Source: an uncultured archaeon
GTDB lineage: Archaea > Altiarchaeota > Altiarchaeia > IMC4 > SCGC-AAA252-I15
Length of the DNA: 45,030 bases
Assembly: GCA_902384455.1 (NCBI GenBank)
Contig: CABMCB010000100.1
Location: 1 to 45,030 of the forward strand
Direction: 5' to 3'
Made by a program: the position numbers and the translations under genes. This document shows, piece by piece, positions 1-7,145 of this stretch (the stretch's first letter is position 1; each line of letters opens with the position of its first letter). Under the pieces are notes generated by a model. It was not told where the DNA came from, did not search any database, and saw only the letters and a program-made list of their open reading frames with translations.

Positions 1-112
1 AAGACCACCCCACACATTTTACACATAATGTCAATAGCAAAACAGTGAAAAACAGTGTGTAGACAAGGGAAAACGTGTCTTCTGAAGTGTGGGATATTCC
101 ACGGAATAGACA
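1..112. repeat. Left terminal inverted repeat
   Basis: Positions 6 to about 108 match the reverse complement of the last ~103 bases of the window. The outer ~70 bases differ by only two substitutions and a one-base indel; the inner part is looser but still ends in a copy of the 14-bp palindrome. Five extra bases (aagac) precede the match and have no partner on the right, so one end may be trimmed or carry an assembly artefact. Together with a protein-primed polymerase this marks a linear genome whose ends serve as replication origins. Confidence 0.93.
95..108. repeat. RY palindrome copy 1
   Basis: TATTCCACGGAATA, inside the left terminal repeat. Confidence 0.9.
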
Positions 113-128
113 TGAGTTTGACATTGTA

Positions 129-344
129 TCACAACTTTGGCGAGTGTTTTATACATTGTTTGAACACACAGGTGTGTGTTTTCTTTATCTCCCCCTCTTC
201 ACCTCCTTCAACGTCTTCCATACAGTGTGGGTCGTCACAATCATCAATACAGATTGGACATGGTGTATGACCACAGATAGTACATGTGGCAGACATACAT
301 TCGTCACAGTTCTTTATCTCTTCATTGACTGTGGGATATTCCAT
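129..344 (-). CDS. Small Cys-rich zinc-binding protein
   Basis: This 71-residue acidic protein is the last gene before the left end. Residues 13-41 hold closely packed Cys pairs (CDEC, CTIC, CPIC, CDDPHC) that look like a compact zinc-binding module; two further Cys follow. Its ATG lies inside palindrome copy 2 and is preceded by a good AAGGATA ribosome site, so the start is well supported. Function is unknown. It is one of roughly 25 zinc-binding proteins in this genome. Confidence 0.7.
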   Translation of the reverse strand: MEYPTVNEEIKNCDECMSATCTICGHTPCPICIDDCDDPHCMEDVEGGEEGEIKKTHTCVFKQCIKHSPKL

Positions 345-350
345 AGAATT
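337..350. repeat. RY palindrome copy 2
   Basis: TATTCCATAGAATT; on the minus strand it supplies the ATG of 129-344. Confidence 0.85.
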
Positions 351-732
351 ATCCTTGACTCGCCGTCTTGATGTTTATCTCACCTTCTGATTGTAGTGTT
401 TGCAGTATGTCTAACACACTCCGTAGTTCATTGCCGCTTGCATCGTAGAATCTGTCACCCCTTTGAAACCCTTTAGTGAATGTAGTAAGCAATGCAATGG
501 TTTTTGCGTAGGTATCTTCACGCTTGTCGTCTTGTTGACGCATATCGTATAGACTGGGGAAGTGATAGATTCTAGTGTTGAACGTTTTCCCCGTGCGTAT
601 GTCTGGCCCGATTGTTTCGCAGGGGGCAGTACGGCATTCTCTACACTCAACTTGTTGCATGCCGTTGTATACTCCACAGTGACAACACTTGTATCCGGGC
701 GCTATATACTCTGAATCAATGTATGTACACAT
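349..732 (-). CDS. Zinc-ribbon protein, unknown function
   Basis: This is a 127-residue protein with an N-terminal zinc ribbon (CCHCG at 16-20, CRECRTAPC at about 30-38) and a helical C-terminal half. It overlaps the end of the upstream gene by 31 bases, which fits translational coupling. No family is recognised. Confidence 0.65.
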   Translation of the reverse strand: MCTYIDSEYIAPGYKCCHCGVYNGMQQVECRECRTAPCETIGPDIRTGKTFNTRIYHFPSLYDMRQQDDKREDTYAKTIALLTTFTKGFQRGDRFYDASGNELRSVLDILQTLQSEGEINIKTASQG

Positions 733-905
733 AAGTCACATCCAGTGCAAACGAAGATGCCTGTTCCGTTTTCGATTCCAGCTCTGTAGTGTATGTTTGA
801 TATGGCTCCGCAACGTGGACAATGATGATGAATGTCAAGCGTCGGTTGTACTCCTAGTTTTGCTGTACATCCGTCGCCAACTTTGGGCGGTTCGTAGTAT
901 TCCAC
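702..905 (-). CDS. Small zinc-ribbon protein with GTG start in a palindrome
   Basis: The 67-residue product has two knuckles, CPRCG near residue 34 and CTGCDLC near residue 54, the usual four-cysteine zinc ribbon. The start is GTG-GAA-TAC inside palindrome copy 3, with AAAGGATA about ten bases upstream. The downstream gene overlaps its 3' end. The role is unknown. Confidence 0.65.
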   Translation of the reverse strand: MEYYEPPKVGDGCTAKLGVQPTLDIHHHCPRCGAISNIHYRAGIENGTGIFVCTGCDLCVHTLIQSI

Positions 906-911
906 AGAATA
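898..911. repeat. RY palindrome copy 3
   Basis: TATTCCACAGAATA; on the minus strand it supplies the GTG start of 702-905. Confidence 0.9.
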
Positions 912-912
912 T

Positions 913-1008
913 CTATCCTTTTAGAATCTTGTGGAGATGCCAACCGATGATAATACCAGTTGTCATCATTAGGGCGCCGAAGTAGAGTGCTTGTGCTACA
1001 GGGTTCAT
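913..1008 (-). CDS. 31-residue single-pass membrane protein
   Basis: This short gene starts with MNPVAQALYFGALMM and is one hydrophobic helix followed by a basic tail (HLHKILKG). Its ATG overlaps the TGA of the upstream gene (ATGA) and AAAAGGA lies directly upstream, which is the coupling seen throughout this operon. Several similar tiny membrane proteins occur in the genome. Function is unknown. Confidence 0.6.
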   Translation of the reverse strand: MNPVAQALYFGALMMTTGIIIGWHLHKILKG

Positions 1009-1406
1009 TCCTTTTCATCATTGTAACGGTGGTCGTGTGGCTCTTTTGCCCAATCTTCTATTGGTATACTCGAACTACACGGGTTTTCTTGTGGTAAGTT
1101 AGGTATAGGTGCCCAGTATTCAGGCTGTTCACGCGTTTCGTAGTAGTATTGATTCCCGCGTATTCCGTATGATTCGTCATACACTTTATTGTCGCCCGGT
1201 ATGACGGTTCCCCCTCTGTAATGGCCAATGAGCACGTCAGACCAGTTTTTGCTGTAGAACAGAACGTCAATGTTTACTGCGGGTCGTTCTTTTGACGTTC
1301 GAGTCCACGTGTTGGTGCTGCGTTTTAGAATGAATTCTTCGTCTACCTGTTGAAGGAAGTTGTTCATCAGTTTGAGGAGTTGTCCCTTGAATTCCTCCTG
1401 TGTCAT
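1005..1406 (-). CDS. Hypothetical protein overlapping an HTH gene
   Basis: This is a 133-residue soluble protein without a recognised domain; it is rich in Tyr, Asn and Pro in its second half. It overlaps the 3' 140 bases of the HTH gene 1267-1620 in another frame. The overlapping tail of the HTH gene is low in complexity, so a frameshift that once joined the two is possible. Residues near its start (MNNFLQQVDEEF) resemble the start of the upstream protein (MASNFLQQVHKR). Confidence 0.55.
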   Translation of the reverse strand: MTQEEFKGQLLKLMNNFLQQVDEEFILKRSTNTWTRTSKERPAVNIDVLFYSKNWSDVLIGHYRGGTVIPGDNKVYDESYGIRGNQYYYETREQPEYWAPIPNLPQENPCSSSIPIEDWAKEPHDHRYNDEKE

Positions 1407-1620
1407 TGGGTGGTATAGCCTTTCTTGTTTCTATCCCGTGTTTCTTTAGTATCCGTGATATATATCCTTGTGAAACGCCATACAGTTCTGCAATCTCTTT
1501 TTGAGGCATATCCCCTTCGTAGAATTCGATAACAGCCGCTTCGAATTCTTCAAGGCTTTTGGATATACCTTCTGTTGAGTTGAGCCGCTTGTGTACTTGT
1601 TGGAGAAAGTTGCTTGCCAT
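1267..1620 (-). CDS. Small helix-turn-helix protein
   Basis: Residues about 37-66 form a clear helix-turn-helix (QKEIAELYGVSQGYISRILK) of the type found in transposase and regulator N-termini. The following ~45 residues look disordered and overlap the next gene in another frame. The ATG follows shortly after palindrome copy 4. It could regulate the left-arm operon or bind the dispersed repeats; this is inference. Confidence 0.65.
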   Translation of the reverse strand: MASNFLQQVHKRLNSTEGISKSLEEFEAAVIEFYEGDMPQKEIAELYGVSQGYISRILKKHGIETRKAIPPNDTGGIQGTTPQTDEQLPSTGRRRIHSKTQHQHVDSNVKRTTRSKH

Positions 1621-1630
1621 GGGTATCTAG

Positions 1631-1644
1631 TATTCCACAGAATA
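1631..1644. repeat. RY palindrome copy 4
   Basis: TATTCCACAGAATA, intergenic. Confidence 0.9.
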
Positions 1645-1875
1645 TTAGCGTTTCATCCGTGAATTCCGCGAGTTTTCTGGTGGAGTGGGGAACGGTGGAG
1701 GACTTTCATTCACACTGATGTATGGGATGACTGTGTACCTCACGTTGGACAGCGTGTTCTGTTCATCTTTCCAAGTGTTGACTAGGGCGGTCATCTCTTC
1801 TTGCGTTCCTGTGTAGTCATCCCCTCCGTTTTCGCAAGCCCATTCGGATGTTACAATTCGGATGCCGTACTTCAT
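1645..1875 (-). CDS. Hypothetical protein
   Basis: This 76-residue protein has a mixed alpha/beta N-terminus and a Pro-rich basic tail (SPPPFPTPPENSRN). Its ATG overlaps the TGA of the upstream gene (ATGA). Palindrome copy 4 lies just after its stop. No family is recognised. Confidence 0.55.
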   Translation of the reverse strand: MKYGIRIVTSEWACENGGDDYTGTQEEMTALVNTWKDEQNTLSNVRYTVIPYISVNESPPPFPTPPENSRNSRMKR

Positions 1876-2093
1876 TGGTGGTATGCTTCTTTGATAGCTT
1901 CGTTGAGCTGATTACGGAGTATCTTGTTAGGACATCCACCTTCGGCAGCAAGATAGATGCCTGTTTTGATGAGGAATCCGGCGACAGAACCTTTGAAGGT
2001 GATTGAGTCTCCTTCGCCATATGCTTCTTTGCATTCTGTGATTGCAGCGGCTACCTTGATATCTAGTAAGTCGTTGAGTTCTTTGATGTTCAT
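1872..2093 (-). CDS. Hypothetical protein
   Basis: A 73-residue, mostly helical protein. The segment IKTGIYLAAEGG resembles NAGLYLAAKEG in the product of 8740-9015, so the two may be distant paralogues. GGAAGTAAC precedes the ATG. Function is unknown. Confidence 0.55.
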   Translation of the reverse strand: MNIKELNDLLDIKVAAAITECKEAYGEGDSITFKGSVAGFLIKTGIYLAAEGGCPNKILRNQLNEAIKEAYHQ

Positions 2094-2094
2094 G

Positions 2095-2463
2095 TTACTT
2101 CCAACCCTCGAAAGTGCAACCTTCTATGACAATGCGTTGGATTGTGAATAGTACTTGGTATTTACCGTCAAGGAAGTTGATATCTTTGACGCTAGCTTTT
2201 GCCCATTCAGTGTTTTCTGGCACTTGATACATTGGAGGACATGTTCCGGATTGCCAACGCATAGGCACACTTGAGCATATGAGATATTCGTCGATTAGAA
2301 CTTGGTGAATGGGGCCGGGGTCTAGTAGGTTGTGAATGTGTTCAAACGTTTTTTGATGGTTTTCTGTAATCTGTTCAAGAAGACCTTTTGCTCCTTTATT
2401 CCGTGGAATACGTGCGCACCATTCACGGTGTTTGCCATCTGTACTACCACAATTGCAGAACAT
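2095..2463 (-). CDS. Cys/His N-terminal hypothetical protein with in-frame palindrome
   Basis: The 122-residue product begins with a probable zinc knuckle (MFCNCGSTDGKHREWC). Palindrome copy 5 falls in frame just after it and encodes IPRN. Two later Cys occur near the middle and end. The ATG overlaps the upstream stop as TAATG. No function can be assigned. Confidence 0.55.
   Translation of the reverse strand: MFCNCGSTDGKHREWCARIPRNKGAKGLLEQITENHQKTFEHIHNLLDPGPIHQVLIDEYLICSSVPMRWQSGTCPPMYQVPENTEWAKASVKDINFLDGKYQVLFTIQRIVIEGCTFEGWK
2397..2410. repeat. RY palindrome copy 5
   Basis: TATTCCGTGGAATA, inside 2095-2463, read as IPRN. Confidence 0.9.
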
Positions 2464-3158
2464 TAGAACGGGTCCTTACACTCTTTGCCATCCTGTAGGA
2501 ACATGAATGTGATATCTGTTCCGTCGTTGGCAACGTGAACGGCTCGACCTTGTTTCTGTGCAAGCCAGTTGTGTGTTTTGGCCATCATCTCTTGGAACAC
2601 TTGTTCACGCATTCCCTCATTGAATCCGCCTGGGTGTGCTAGTGCAAGCATTGTGTGCCCAAGGATTCGTTTGAATATGGGATGAATAGGAGAGTTGTCA
2701 ACCCCTGGTGGCATTGTAGCCCGTTTTGCAAGTTGTGTTCCAGTTATCTTTTTGGCGTCATCTCTCCAGGCATCCAATACACTTTTAGCTTTCTTTTTAG
2801 GCATCGGTTTATCTTTCTTCGTTTTGCGCCGCCGTTTTATCTCAGGTTCGTCGGCAATAGATGTTGTAGTGTCAATGACTACTGGTCGTGTGTCGAGAAT
2901 TTTTATCGTTCGAATGACCCGACCTTGTTCGTCTAGCTCCTGAATGACGCCAGCGTTCTTTCTGTGCTCAGGGTTACTGCATGCGAGCCAGTAGTAGGGC
3001 CATAGTTTGCCCTTGTCGTAGAACTGGCAGCGCGCTGTAACTGGTTCGTTACATCCTGGCATTGTTCCGATTAGACCGAACATTCCAGTGACTGGTGGAC
3101 ACCCTGGGAACTTGCGTACACCTGGGTAAATACCTACTGCACACTTTCCGGTCCACAT
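2463..3158 (-). CDS. Hypothetical protein with Cys-rich head and basic linker
   Basis: This 231-residue protein has an N-terminal region with several Cys (GKCAVG, PGCPP, PGCNEP, ARCQF, ACSNPEH), a strongly basic linker near 108-125 (KRRRKTKKDKPMPKKK) and a helical C-terminal domain. The arrangement suggests a nucleic-acid-binding protein. It is not assigned to a family. Confidence 0.55.
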   Translation of the reverse strand: MWTGKCAVGIYPGVRKFPGCPPVTGMFGLIGTMPGCNEPVTARCQFYDKGKLWPYYWLACSNPEHRKNAGVIQELDEQGRVIRTIKILDTRPVVIDTTTSIADEPEIKRRRKTKKDKPMPKKKAKSVLDAWRDDAKKITGTQLAKRATMPPGVDNSPIHPIFKRILGHTMLALAHPGGFNEGMREQVFQEMMAKTHNWLAQKQGRAVHVANDGTDITFMFLQDGKECKDPF

Positions 3159-3592
3159 GGCTCCTCTTTTGCTTGTACCCCGTATAGTACGATTAGGTCA
3201 AACTCCCCTTCAAACTCTATCTTCATAGCTTTCATAGGGGTTGCTGTAGCCATGTCGATTGGCCATATGTGGCGTGCGGTAAGCATTGTTGATAGAATGC
3301 CTAGTTTGAACCATTCCTCAATGACTGCTAGTTCAACAGGAGACTTTAGAAACGGACCTGGTATTCCAGGTGGCACTAGTTGTTCAATTGGTCCGATGCT
3401 AATCTGGTTTATGAATAGCATCTCGCGGAACCAAACAAGTATGTGTGAACATCTGAATGCCGCTGCTGGTGTGAATGATATGACGTTAGACCCTGGAGCG
3501 GGTTCTATCTTGTGTAGCACTTGTATCACTTTTGGTATTGGTGACATTGGCATTGGCATTCGTTTACTCCACTGTTCGTCATTTGGCGTCAT
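3134..3592 (-). CDS. Hypothetical protein
   Basis: This 152-residue protein has no recognised domain. It is rich in hydrophobic and Pro residues and overlaps its downstream neighbour by 25 bases and its upstream neighbour by 14. The coding call rests on the intact frame and its place in a tightly packed operon. Confidence 0.45.
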   Translation of the reverse strand: MTPNDEQWSKRMPMPMSPIPKVIQVLHKIEPAPGSNVISFTPAAAFRCSHILVWFREMLFINQISIGPIEQLVPPGIPGPFLKSPVELAVIEEWFKLGILSTMLTARHIWPIDMATATPMKAMKIEFEGEFDLIVLYGVQAKEEPCGPESVQ

Positions 3593-3782
3593 CTGTAAGC
3601 CTTTTGCACAATTCGTTGTATCGTTCTAACTGTTTTTGGAATCGACGTACGAATCGTATCTCTTGAGGTTTCAATTCTACTTTGATTCCACTTGTTGGTT
3701 CAAAGGATACACTGTAGTCTGGATATCGTTCGTCAATCTCTATCCAGGCTGCGCGTACTTGGGTGAATTGATTGATAGTCAT
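3579..3782 (-). CDS. Hypothetical protein
   Basis: I start this gene at the internal ATG (MTINQFTQ), which overlaps the TGA of the upstream Fis-like gene as ATGA; the longer frame adds residues with no support. The 67-residue product is charged and helical toward the C-terminus. Function is unknown. Confidence 0.55.
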   Translation of the reverse strand: MTINQFTQVRAAWIEIDERYPDYSVSFEPTSGIKVELKPQEIRFVRRFQKQLERYNELCKRLTDDAK

Positions 3783-4051
3783 GCTGGACACTTGTGGAAT
3801 GGGCCAGTGACTTTGACATGGCAATGTGGACAGACGTTATTCCGTGGAATATCAATCCGATGTTTCTTTGCCAAGTCACTGAGATGTTTTCTATCCATGT
3901 TCGCTTCTTTGGCAGCTTGTGTGATGTTGCCATCGTTGCGCATGAGTAGTTGTAGGACGTATTCACGTTCGAATTCGAGAACCGCGTGCGACTTGTTCTG
4001 TCTATATGAGACTGCGAAGTCGAACACGTGTTTGACGTTTACATTGAGCAT
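3779..4051 (-). CDS. Fis-type HTH plus zinc-ribbon DNA-binding protein
   Basis: From the ATG preceded by GGAGATACA the product has 90 residues. Residues ~28-63 (EYVLQLLMRNDGNITQAAKE and the helix that follows) match the Fis-like HTH at the end of sigma54 activators. Palindrome copy 6 then encodes DIPRNN in frame, and the protein ends in a zinc knuckle (CPHCHVKVTGPFHKC). It is probably a small transcription factor and one of the candidates for binding the dispersed palindrome. The longer upstream frame has no ribosome site. Confidence 0.7.
   Translation of the reverse strand: MLNVNVKHVFDFAVSYRQNKSHAVLEFEREYVLQLLMRNDGNITQAAKEANMDRKHLSDLAKKHRIDIPRNNVCPHCHVKVTGPFHKCPA
3838..3851. repeat. RY palindrome copy 6
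   Basis: TATTCCGTGGAATA, inside 3779-4051, read as IPRN. Confidence 0.9.
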
Positions 4052-4059
4052 TGTATCTC

Positions 4060-4335
4060 CTAACTTAGTGCATGTTCTCTGGTGTGTATCCGTATCTCGC
4101 CGTCTGCTTGTTCGTGGCTCACACTTTCTACGGTTAGTGTGACGGTTGTCTTGTAGAGTGTCCACGGTCCGTTTTCTGATATGGTTGAACATTCTACGAA
4201 CGTAACGTCCCTGGGACCAATGGGTCCTCTATTGAACGTCATGATGTATGATTCGATGATATCCGCAAGTGAACAACTTCCACTTGTTTCACATTGCGCG
4301 ACTGAGTTTGGTTGACGGTAGGCTCGTATCCACAT
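4060..4335 (-). CDS. Hypothetical protein
   Basis: This 91-residue protein has a beta-rich second half (WTLYKTTVTLTVESV) and two Cys near residue 15. GGACGGAATACA precedes the start. Hairpin element A lies just upstream. Function is unknown. Confidence 0.5.
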   Translation of the reverse strand: MWIRAYRQPNSVAQCETSGSCSLADIIESYIMTFNRGPIGPRDVTFVECSTISENGPWTLYKTTVTLTVESVSHEQADGEIRIHTREHALS

Positions 4336-4337
4336 TG

Positions 4338-4377
4338 TATTCCGTCCGTCCCTTCGGGCGTTCTTAGGCGTCCGAAT
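4338..4377 (+). repeat. CNNC hairpin element A
   Basis: CGTCC-CTTC-GGGCG (one G-T pair) followed by TTCTTAGGCGTC and CGAAT, and preceded by a half palindrome TATTCC. It covers the stop of 4364-4588. Confidence 0.75.
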
Positions 4378-4588
4378 GTCGTTGCTTTGGTGTATCTATT
4401 CGCCCCGTTTTCTCGTGTCGTTCCTTTACTTTATCGAAGCATTCTTGTGAGCACACGATAGCTCCGATTGGCTTTACTCCAATGATGTAGAACCAACCTG
4501 CCGAATCGGGTTCGTCAGGCATTGGTTTTTCGCACACAATGCAGCATTCTGGCGCAATTTCGAGGCCGTCTATTATTGTATTCTTCAT
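4364..4588 (-). CDS. Small zinc-finger protein (TRASH/MYM-like)
   Basis: The 74-residue product has CCIVCEKPM at 15-23 and VCSQECFDKV near residue 46, a spacing that recalls TRASH/MYM-type metal-binding domains (CxxC...CxxxCF). Its stop codon lies inside hairpin element A. It may bind zinc or another metal; its target is unknown. Confidence 0.6.
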   Translation of the reverse strand: MKNTIIDGLEIAPECCIVCEKPMPDEPDSAGWFYIIGVKPIGAIVCSQECFDKVKERHEKTGRIDTPKQRHSDA

Positions 4589-4592
4589 GGCA

Positions 4593-4883
4593 TCAGTTCT
4601 TTATGAGTATGTCGTCCCCTCGCCGTTGCGTTTTATGTTCTTTGATGAACTGTGGACATACTGGATTCTCATGGTAGAACTTATGATTCACGTTGTCAGT
4701 GTAGACAACCTTGCCGCAATGAGGACAGGCAGTCTTTACCCACGCAGGGTTAGGTGAGAAGATAGGTTCTTTGCCTGACGTGCTACCGTAGGTGAACCCG
4801 TGTTGAATCATGCCTTCATTGGCCTGATTGGTGTTGCAGGCTATGAGGAGCAGACTAGCTATGCTTAGCCACTTGTGAATCAT
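4593..4883 (-). CDS. Lipoprotein with a C-terminal zinc knuckle
   Basis: The N-terminus MIHKWLSIASLLLIAC is a lipoprotein signal with a lipobox (LLIAC). The mature part holds CPHCGKVVYTDNVN followed by H-x2-NPVC. The same pattern is found in the cytoplasmic product of 42740-42922 at the other end of the genome, so this is a shared domain with and without export. It overlaps the 3' end of the upstream gene. Confidence 0.65.
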   Translation of the reverse strand: MIHKWLSIASLLLIACNTNQANEGMIQHGFTYGSTSGKEPIFSPNPAWVKTACPHCGKVVYTDNVNHKFYHENPVCPQFIKEHKTQRRGDDILIKN

Positions 4884-5511
4884 AGTATACCCTTAGTTTG
4901 CGAATCTCGTCACATTCTCGTTTTACTATATAGCGAACGGCGTCAACGAGTGGCGCAGATTCTCCACAAGTTCTACAGTTGATGAAAGCGACTCCGATAG
5001 GATTGAGGTGAATTGCATCACAATCGCCAAAGGCGTATTCATGGATATGTGTTGGCTTTAGTATCTCGTTTACTTCCGTTCGTATCTCGGTCAATTCCAT
5101 CTTTTTGAGTTGACTGGTAGGAACGATAAGCTTCCTGCAGTGGCAATGCAGGTTGGTGCAGTATCCTAACCTTGAGTGGAACTTTGCTGGATGTCCGCAT
5201 TCACAACGGATAATATTCTGTGGAATACCTAGGACTTGCGGTGTTGGGTCTTCTATTGACCCATCTTGGTGTCGTATAACAATATGGTATTGTTCTTCTG
5301 TTTTCCTCCCCTTCCACAGAAGTGTTTGCGTGACTGTGTCAAGTAATTGTGCGAGCCTTATCCACTCTTCTTGAACGTAGGGTGGCAGGTCTTTCCAGTT
5401 TCCGTTGAAGTCGTCAACGCATCCGTTGCGGAAGTGGACTTTCTTGATAGGAGACATTAGTCCCCTAACAACTTGAGCTTTCATACTCTTTACTGGGTAA
5501 TCATTATCCAT
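4855..5511 (-). CDS. Multi-Cys zinc-binding hypothetical protein
   Basis: This 218-residue protein has a central Cys/His cluster (CECGHPAKFHSRLGYC, then CHC) and a second C-x2-C (NCRTCGES) in the C-terminal domain. Palindrome copy 7 encodes GIPQN immediately before the first Cys cluster. GGAGGAATAGAT precedes the ATG. No family is recognised. Confidence 0.6.
   Translation of the reverse strand: MDNDYPVKSMKAQVVRGLMSPIKKVHFRNGCVDDFNGNWKDLPPYVQEEWIRLAQLLDTVTQTLLWKGRKTEEQYHIVIRHQDGSIEDPTPQVLGIPQNIIRCECGHPAKFHSRLGYCTNLHCHCRKLIVPTSQLKKMELTEIRTEVNEILKPTHIHEYAFGDCDAIHLNPIGVAFINCRTCGESAPLVDAVRYIVKRECDEIRKLRVYYDSQVAKHS
5214..5227. repeat. RY palindrome copy 7
   Basis: TATTCTGTGGAATA, inside 4855-5511, read as IPQN. 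Confidence 0.9.
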
Positions 5512-5575
5512 ATCTATTCCTCCCGGTGTATCGTTATGAGTCTCGGAGTCGCACCGCGTTGCATGGTGATAGGGT

Positions 5576-5776
5576 TTAGGGCTTGTCTTTATCTGGTGTG
5601 TTATTTAGAAATTCGTGGTACTCGTCAGAAGTTAGAGGGACTAGATTGCCCATTACTTCATATATTACTTCTGCTAGGGGTATAGATTGGGCGTTACTTA
5701 GCTCGCGTAAGACCTTGGCGTGAATTCCAGTTAGTCTTATGTCAATTGAGGTTGTGCGGTCGATGAATTGTATCAT
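5576..5776 (-). CDS. Small hypothetical protein, possible ribbon-helix-helix
   Basis: I start at the ATG preceded by GAGGGTGAC, giving 66 residues; an upstream GTG at 5800 would overlap hairpin element B. The pattern of a beta-strand (SIDIRLT) followed by two helices (HAKVLRELSNAQSIPLAEVI) resembles a ribbon-helix-helix or CopG-like fold. The assignment is tentative. Confidence 0.55.
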   Translation of the reverse strand: MIQFIDRTTSIDIRLTGIHAKVLRELSNAQSIPLAEVIYEVMGNLVPLTSDEYHEFLNNTPDKDKP

Positions 5777-5788
5777 GTCACCCTCGAT

Positions 5789-5829
5789 TATTCCGTGCAC
5801 CTCTTCAGGTGTTCCTAGGCGTCCGAATA
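5789..5829 (+). repeat. CNNC hairpin element B
   Basis: TATTCC, CACCT-CTTC-AGGTG, TTCCTAGGCGTC, CGAATA. It spans the junction of 5576-5776 and 5805-6059. Confidence 0.8.
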
Positions 5830-6059
5830 CGTTTCGAATATTCTTGTTGGTATTCGAATCCCTGGCGGTGCAAGTCTTCGAGTTTTGGGGCTAGCACTTC
5901 CCATGCTTGTTCATGTTTTTGGAACTGTGGTTGCATTGCAGCAATGCGACCGATGCACAACGCTAGGATTGCAGTAGCTTGTGTTGGCTCGAATCGACTT
6001 TGGAGGTCGAGTAGTAGCATCTCACAGGCGGCGTGTACGCGTTGCATTCCATGTATCAT
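5805..6059 (-). CDS. Hypothetical helical protein
   Basis: From the ATG that overlaps the upstream TGA (ATGA) the product has 84 residues and is almost entirely helical. Its last residues (RIRTPRNT) and stop codon are encoded by hairpin element B. The longer upstream frame is a shadow of 6056-6145. Function is unknown. Confidence 0.55.
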   Translation of the reverse strand: MIHGMQRVHAACEMLLLDLQSRFEPTQATAILALCIGRIAAMQPQFQKHEQAWEVLAPKLEDLHRQGFEYQQEYSKRIRTPRNT

Positions 6060-6145
6060 GATTGAAGTCCTCGAATTATGAGGGCGATTGCTACTATACC
6101 CCACATTATCGCTGAGCTCAGCCAAAGGTATGCTATGAGTTTCAT
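6056..6145 (-). CDS. 29-residue single-pass membrane protein
   Basis: The frame reads MKLIAYLWLSSAIMWGIVAI and ends with a short basic tail. It is joined to both neighbours by ATGA overlaps, which is the main reason to call so short a gene. It resembles the tiny membrane proteins at 913-1008 and 38185-38298 in layout, not in sequence. Confidence 0.6.
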   Translation of the reverse strand: MKLIAYLWLSSAIMWGIVAIALIIRGLQS

Positions 6146-6411
6146 AGTATCTTGTTCGCCTTTCGCCAATCCTCAAGTGGAACGAGTGAGCAACGAACTT
6201 CCATAGGGTCAATATTGACCTTACCTTCGTCGTCGTAGGCTGTCATAGCGTCCGCATGTTCCCAATCTTCGTGATTGGGACATTCGTACCATTGCATCTT
6301 ATTGGGTGCAGTGGCGATGTGTGTTGCTGTAATACCACCGTGATTCTGTAAATGACAAGTGGTACATTGTGCAAACAGTGTAGTGTCAACGACTGCCATG
6401 ATTCTTTTCAT
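6142..6411 (-). CDS. Hypothetical protein with zinc-binding Cys/His
   Basis: Starting at MKRIMAVVD the product has 89 residues; a second ATG 12 bases on is equally possible. It contains CTTCHLQNH and later WYECPNHEDW, a plausible zinc site. It overlaps the end of the upstream gene. Function is unknown. Confidence 0.5.
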   Translation of the reverse strand: MKRIMAVVDTTLFAQCTTCHLQNHGGITATHIATAPNKMQWYECPNHEDWEHADAMTAYDDEGKVNIDPMEVRCSLVPLEDWRKANKIL

Positions 6412-6616
6412 CCTGTGGAGTACGCGGAAAGCGGGATGGTCCACAACAGGGGCAGAAGATGTATATGCAACCACGGTGTGTACTTTCGTCGGTTGCATAC
6501 CATCCCTTTGGTAAGGCCTCGTGGATGACTAATTGTTCGCCATATCGAGTAGCGTTCTTGATTAGCTCAGTTGTACATCGACAGACGAAACATGAAACAC
6601 GTTCAGGTATAGGCAT
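6386..6616 (-). CDS. Small zinc-ribbon protein
   Basis: The ATG at MPIPERVSC follows CGGGGGTAACT and leaves palindrome copy 8 upstream of the gene; the longer frame would translate the palindrome without a ribosome site. The 76-residue product has CFVCRC near the N-terminus and FCPCCG toward the end. Confidence 0.55.
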   Translation of the reverse strand: MPIPERVSCFVCRCTTELIKNATRYGEQLVIHEALPKGWYATDESTHRGCIYIFCPCCGPSRFPRTPQDEKNHGSR

Positions 6617-6618
6617 AG

Positions 6619-6870
6619 TTACCCCCGAGTATTCCGCGGAATACTGCATTGCTTACGCCGTTTGCGGCTGAGATGTTTATGCCCGTTGACGTGTTTGGAT
6701 AGAGGAATACCGGGTTCAGCAGGCTCTACCTTTTCAGGTTGTGGCGGCGCCTTTGGTTCAGGCGGCTTGATTGGTTCAGGCTCGGGCACACGGTAGTCAT
6801 TGTTGCATCCGACCCCTGTTAGTGCCGCCATGAGAAGTATTAGACGTCCCGTTCTGTGTGGAGGTATCAT
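6619..6870 (-). CDS. Small Pro-rich lipoprotein
   Basis: The signal peptide ends in a lipobox (LTGVGC). A Pro/Glu-rich stretch (EPEPIKPPEPKAPPQPEK) follows, then a basic tail that ends in palindrome-encoded SIPRN. A short Pro-rich outer-membrane lipoprotein recalls o-spanins (Rz1), but no partner i-spanin lies beside it. It could instead be a surface-exclusion or envelope protein. Confidence 0.6.
   Translation of the reverse strand: MIPPHRTGRLILLMAALTGVGCNNDYRVPEPEPIKPPEPKAPPQPEKVEPAEPGIPLSKHVNGHKHLSRKRRKQCSIPRNTRG
6630..6643. repeat. RY palindrome copy 8
   Basis: TATTCCGCGGAATA, a perfect palindrome in the 3' end of 6619-6870 and upstream of 6386-6616. Confidence 0.9.
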
Positions 6871-6873
6871 AAA

Positions 6874-7143
6874 CTAACCCCTACCCTTGAAGCAATCGCC
6901 CAACACTTCCCATAGTGAGTTGAACCGTTTGACTTGTTCGCCTTCACTCACTTGTTCGTGACTAGCTTGCTGTGTTTCCTCGCGGCTGATGTAACGTCTC
7001 ATGTGAACCTCGCCATTAGATGGCAGGCATTCAAGCTTGATATTGAATGAGCCGTCAGTGTTCATCATGCCGGTACCGATTCGTTTGAAGTAACATGTAC
7101 GGTTATGTTGGGTTACTTCGTAAGCAATCCAAACGTTATGCAT
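6874..7143 (-). CDS. Hypothetical beta-rich protein
   Basis: I start at MHNVWIAYEV, directly after the upstream stop (TAGCCATG). The 89-residue product is mostly beta-strands at first, then a charged helix (REETQQASHEQVSEGEQVK). Function is unknown. Confidence 0.5.
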   Translation of the reverse strand: MHNVWIAYEVTQHNRTCYFKRIGTGMMNTDGSFNIKLECLPSNGEVHMRRYISREETQQASHEQVSEGEQVKRFNSLWEVLGDCFKGRG

Positions 7144-7145
7144 GG

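Noticed and set aside
55..371. Plus-strand open frames at the left end
   Set aside because: They are antisense to the supported Cys-rich gene 129-344, lack ribosome sites, and include terminal-repeat sequence.
6619..6870. o-spanin (Rz1) assignment
   Set aside because: A Pro-rich lipoprotein fits, but it lies in the left arm far from the lysis genes and has no i-spanin partner.
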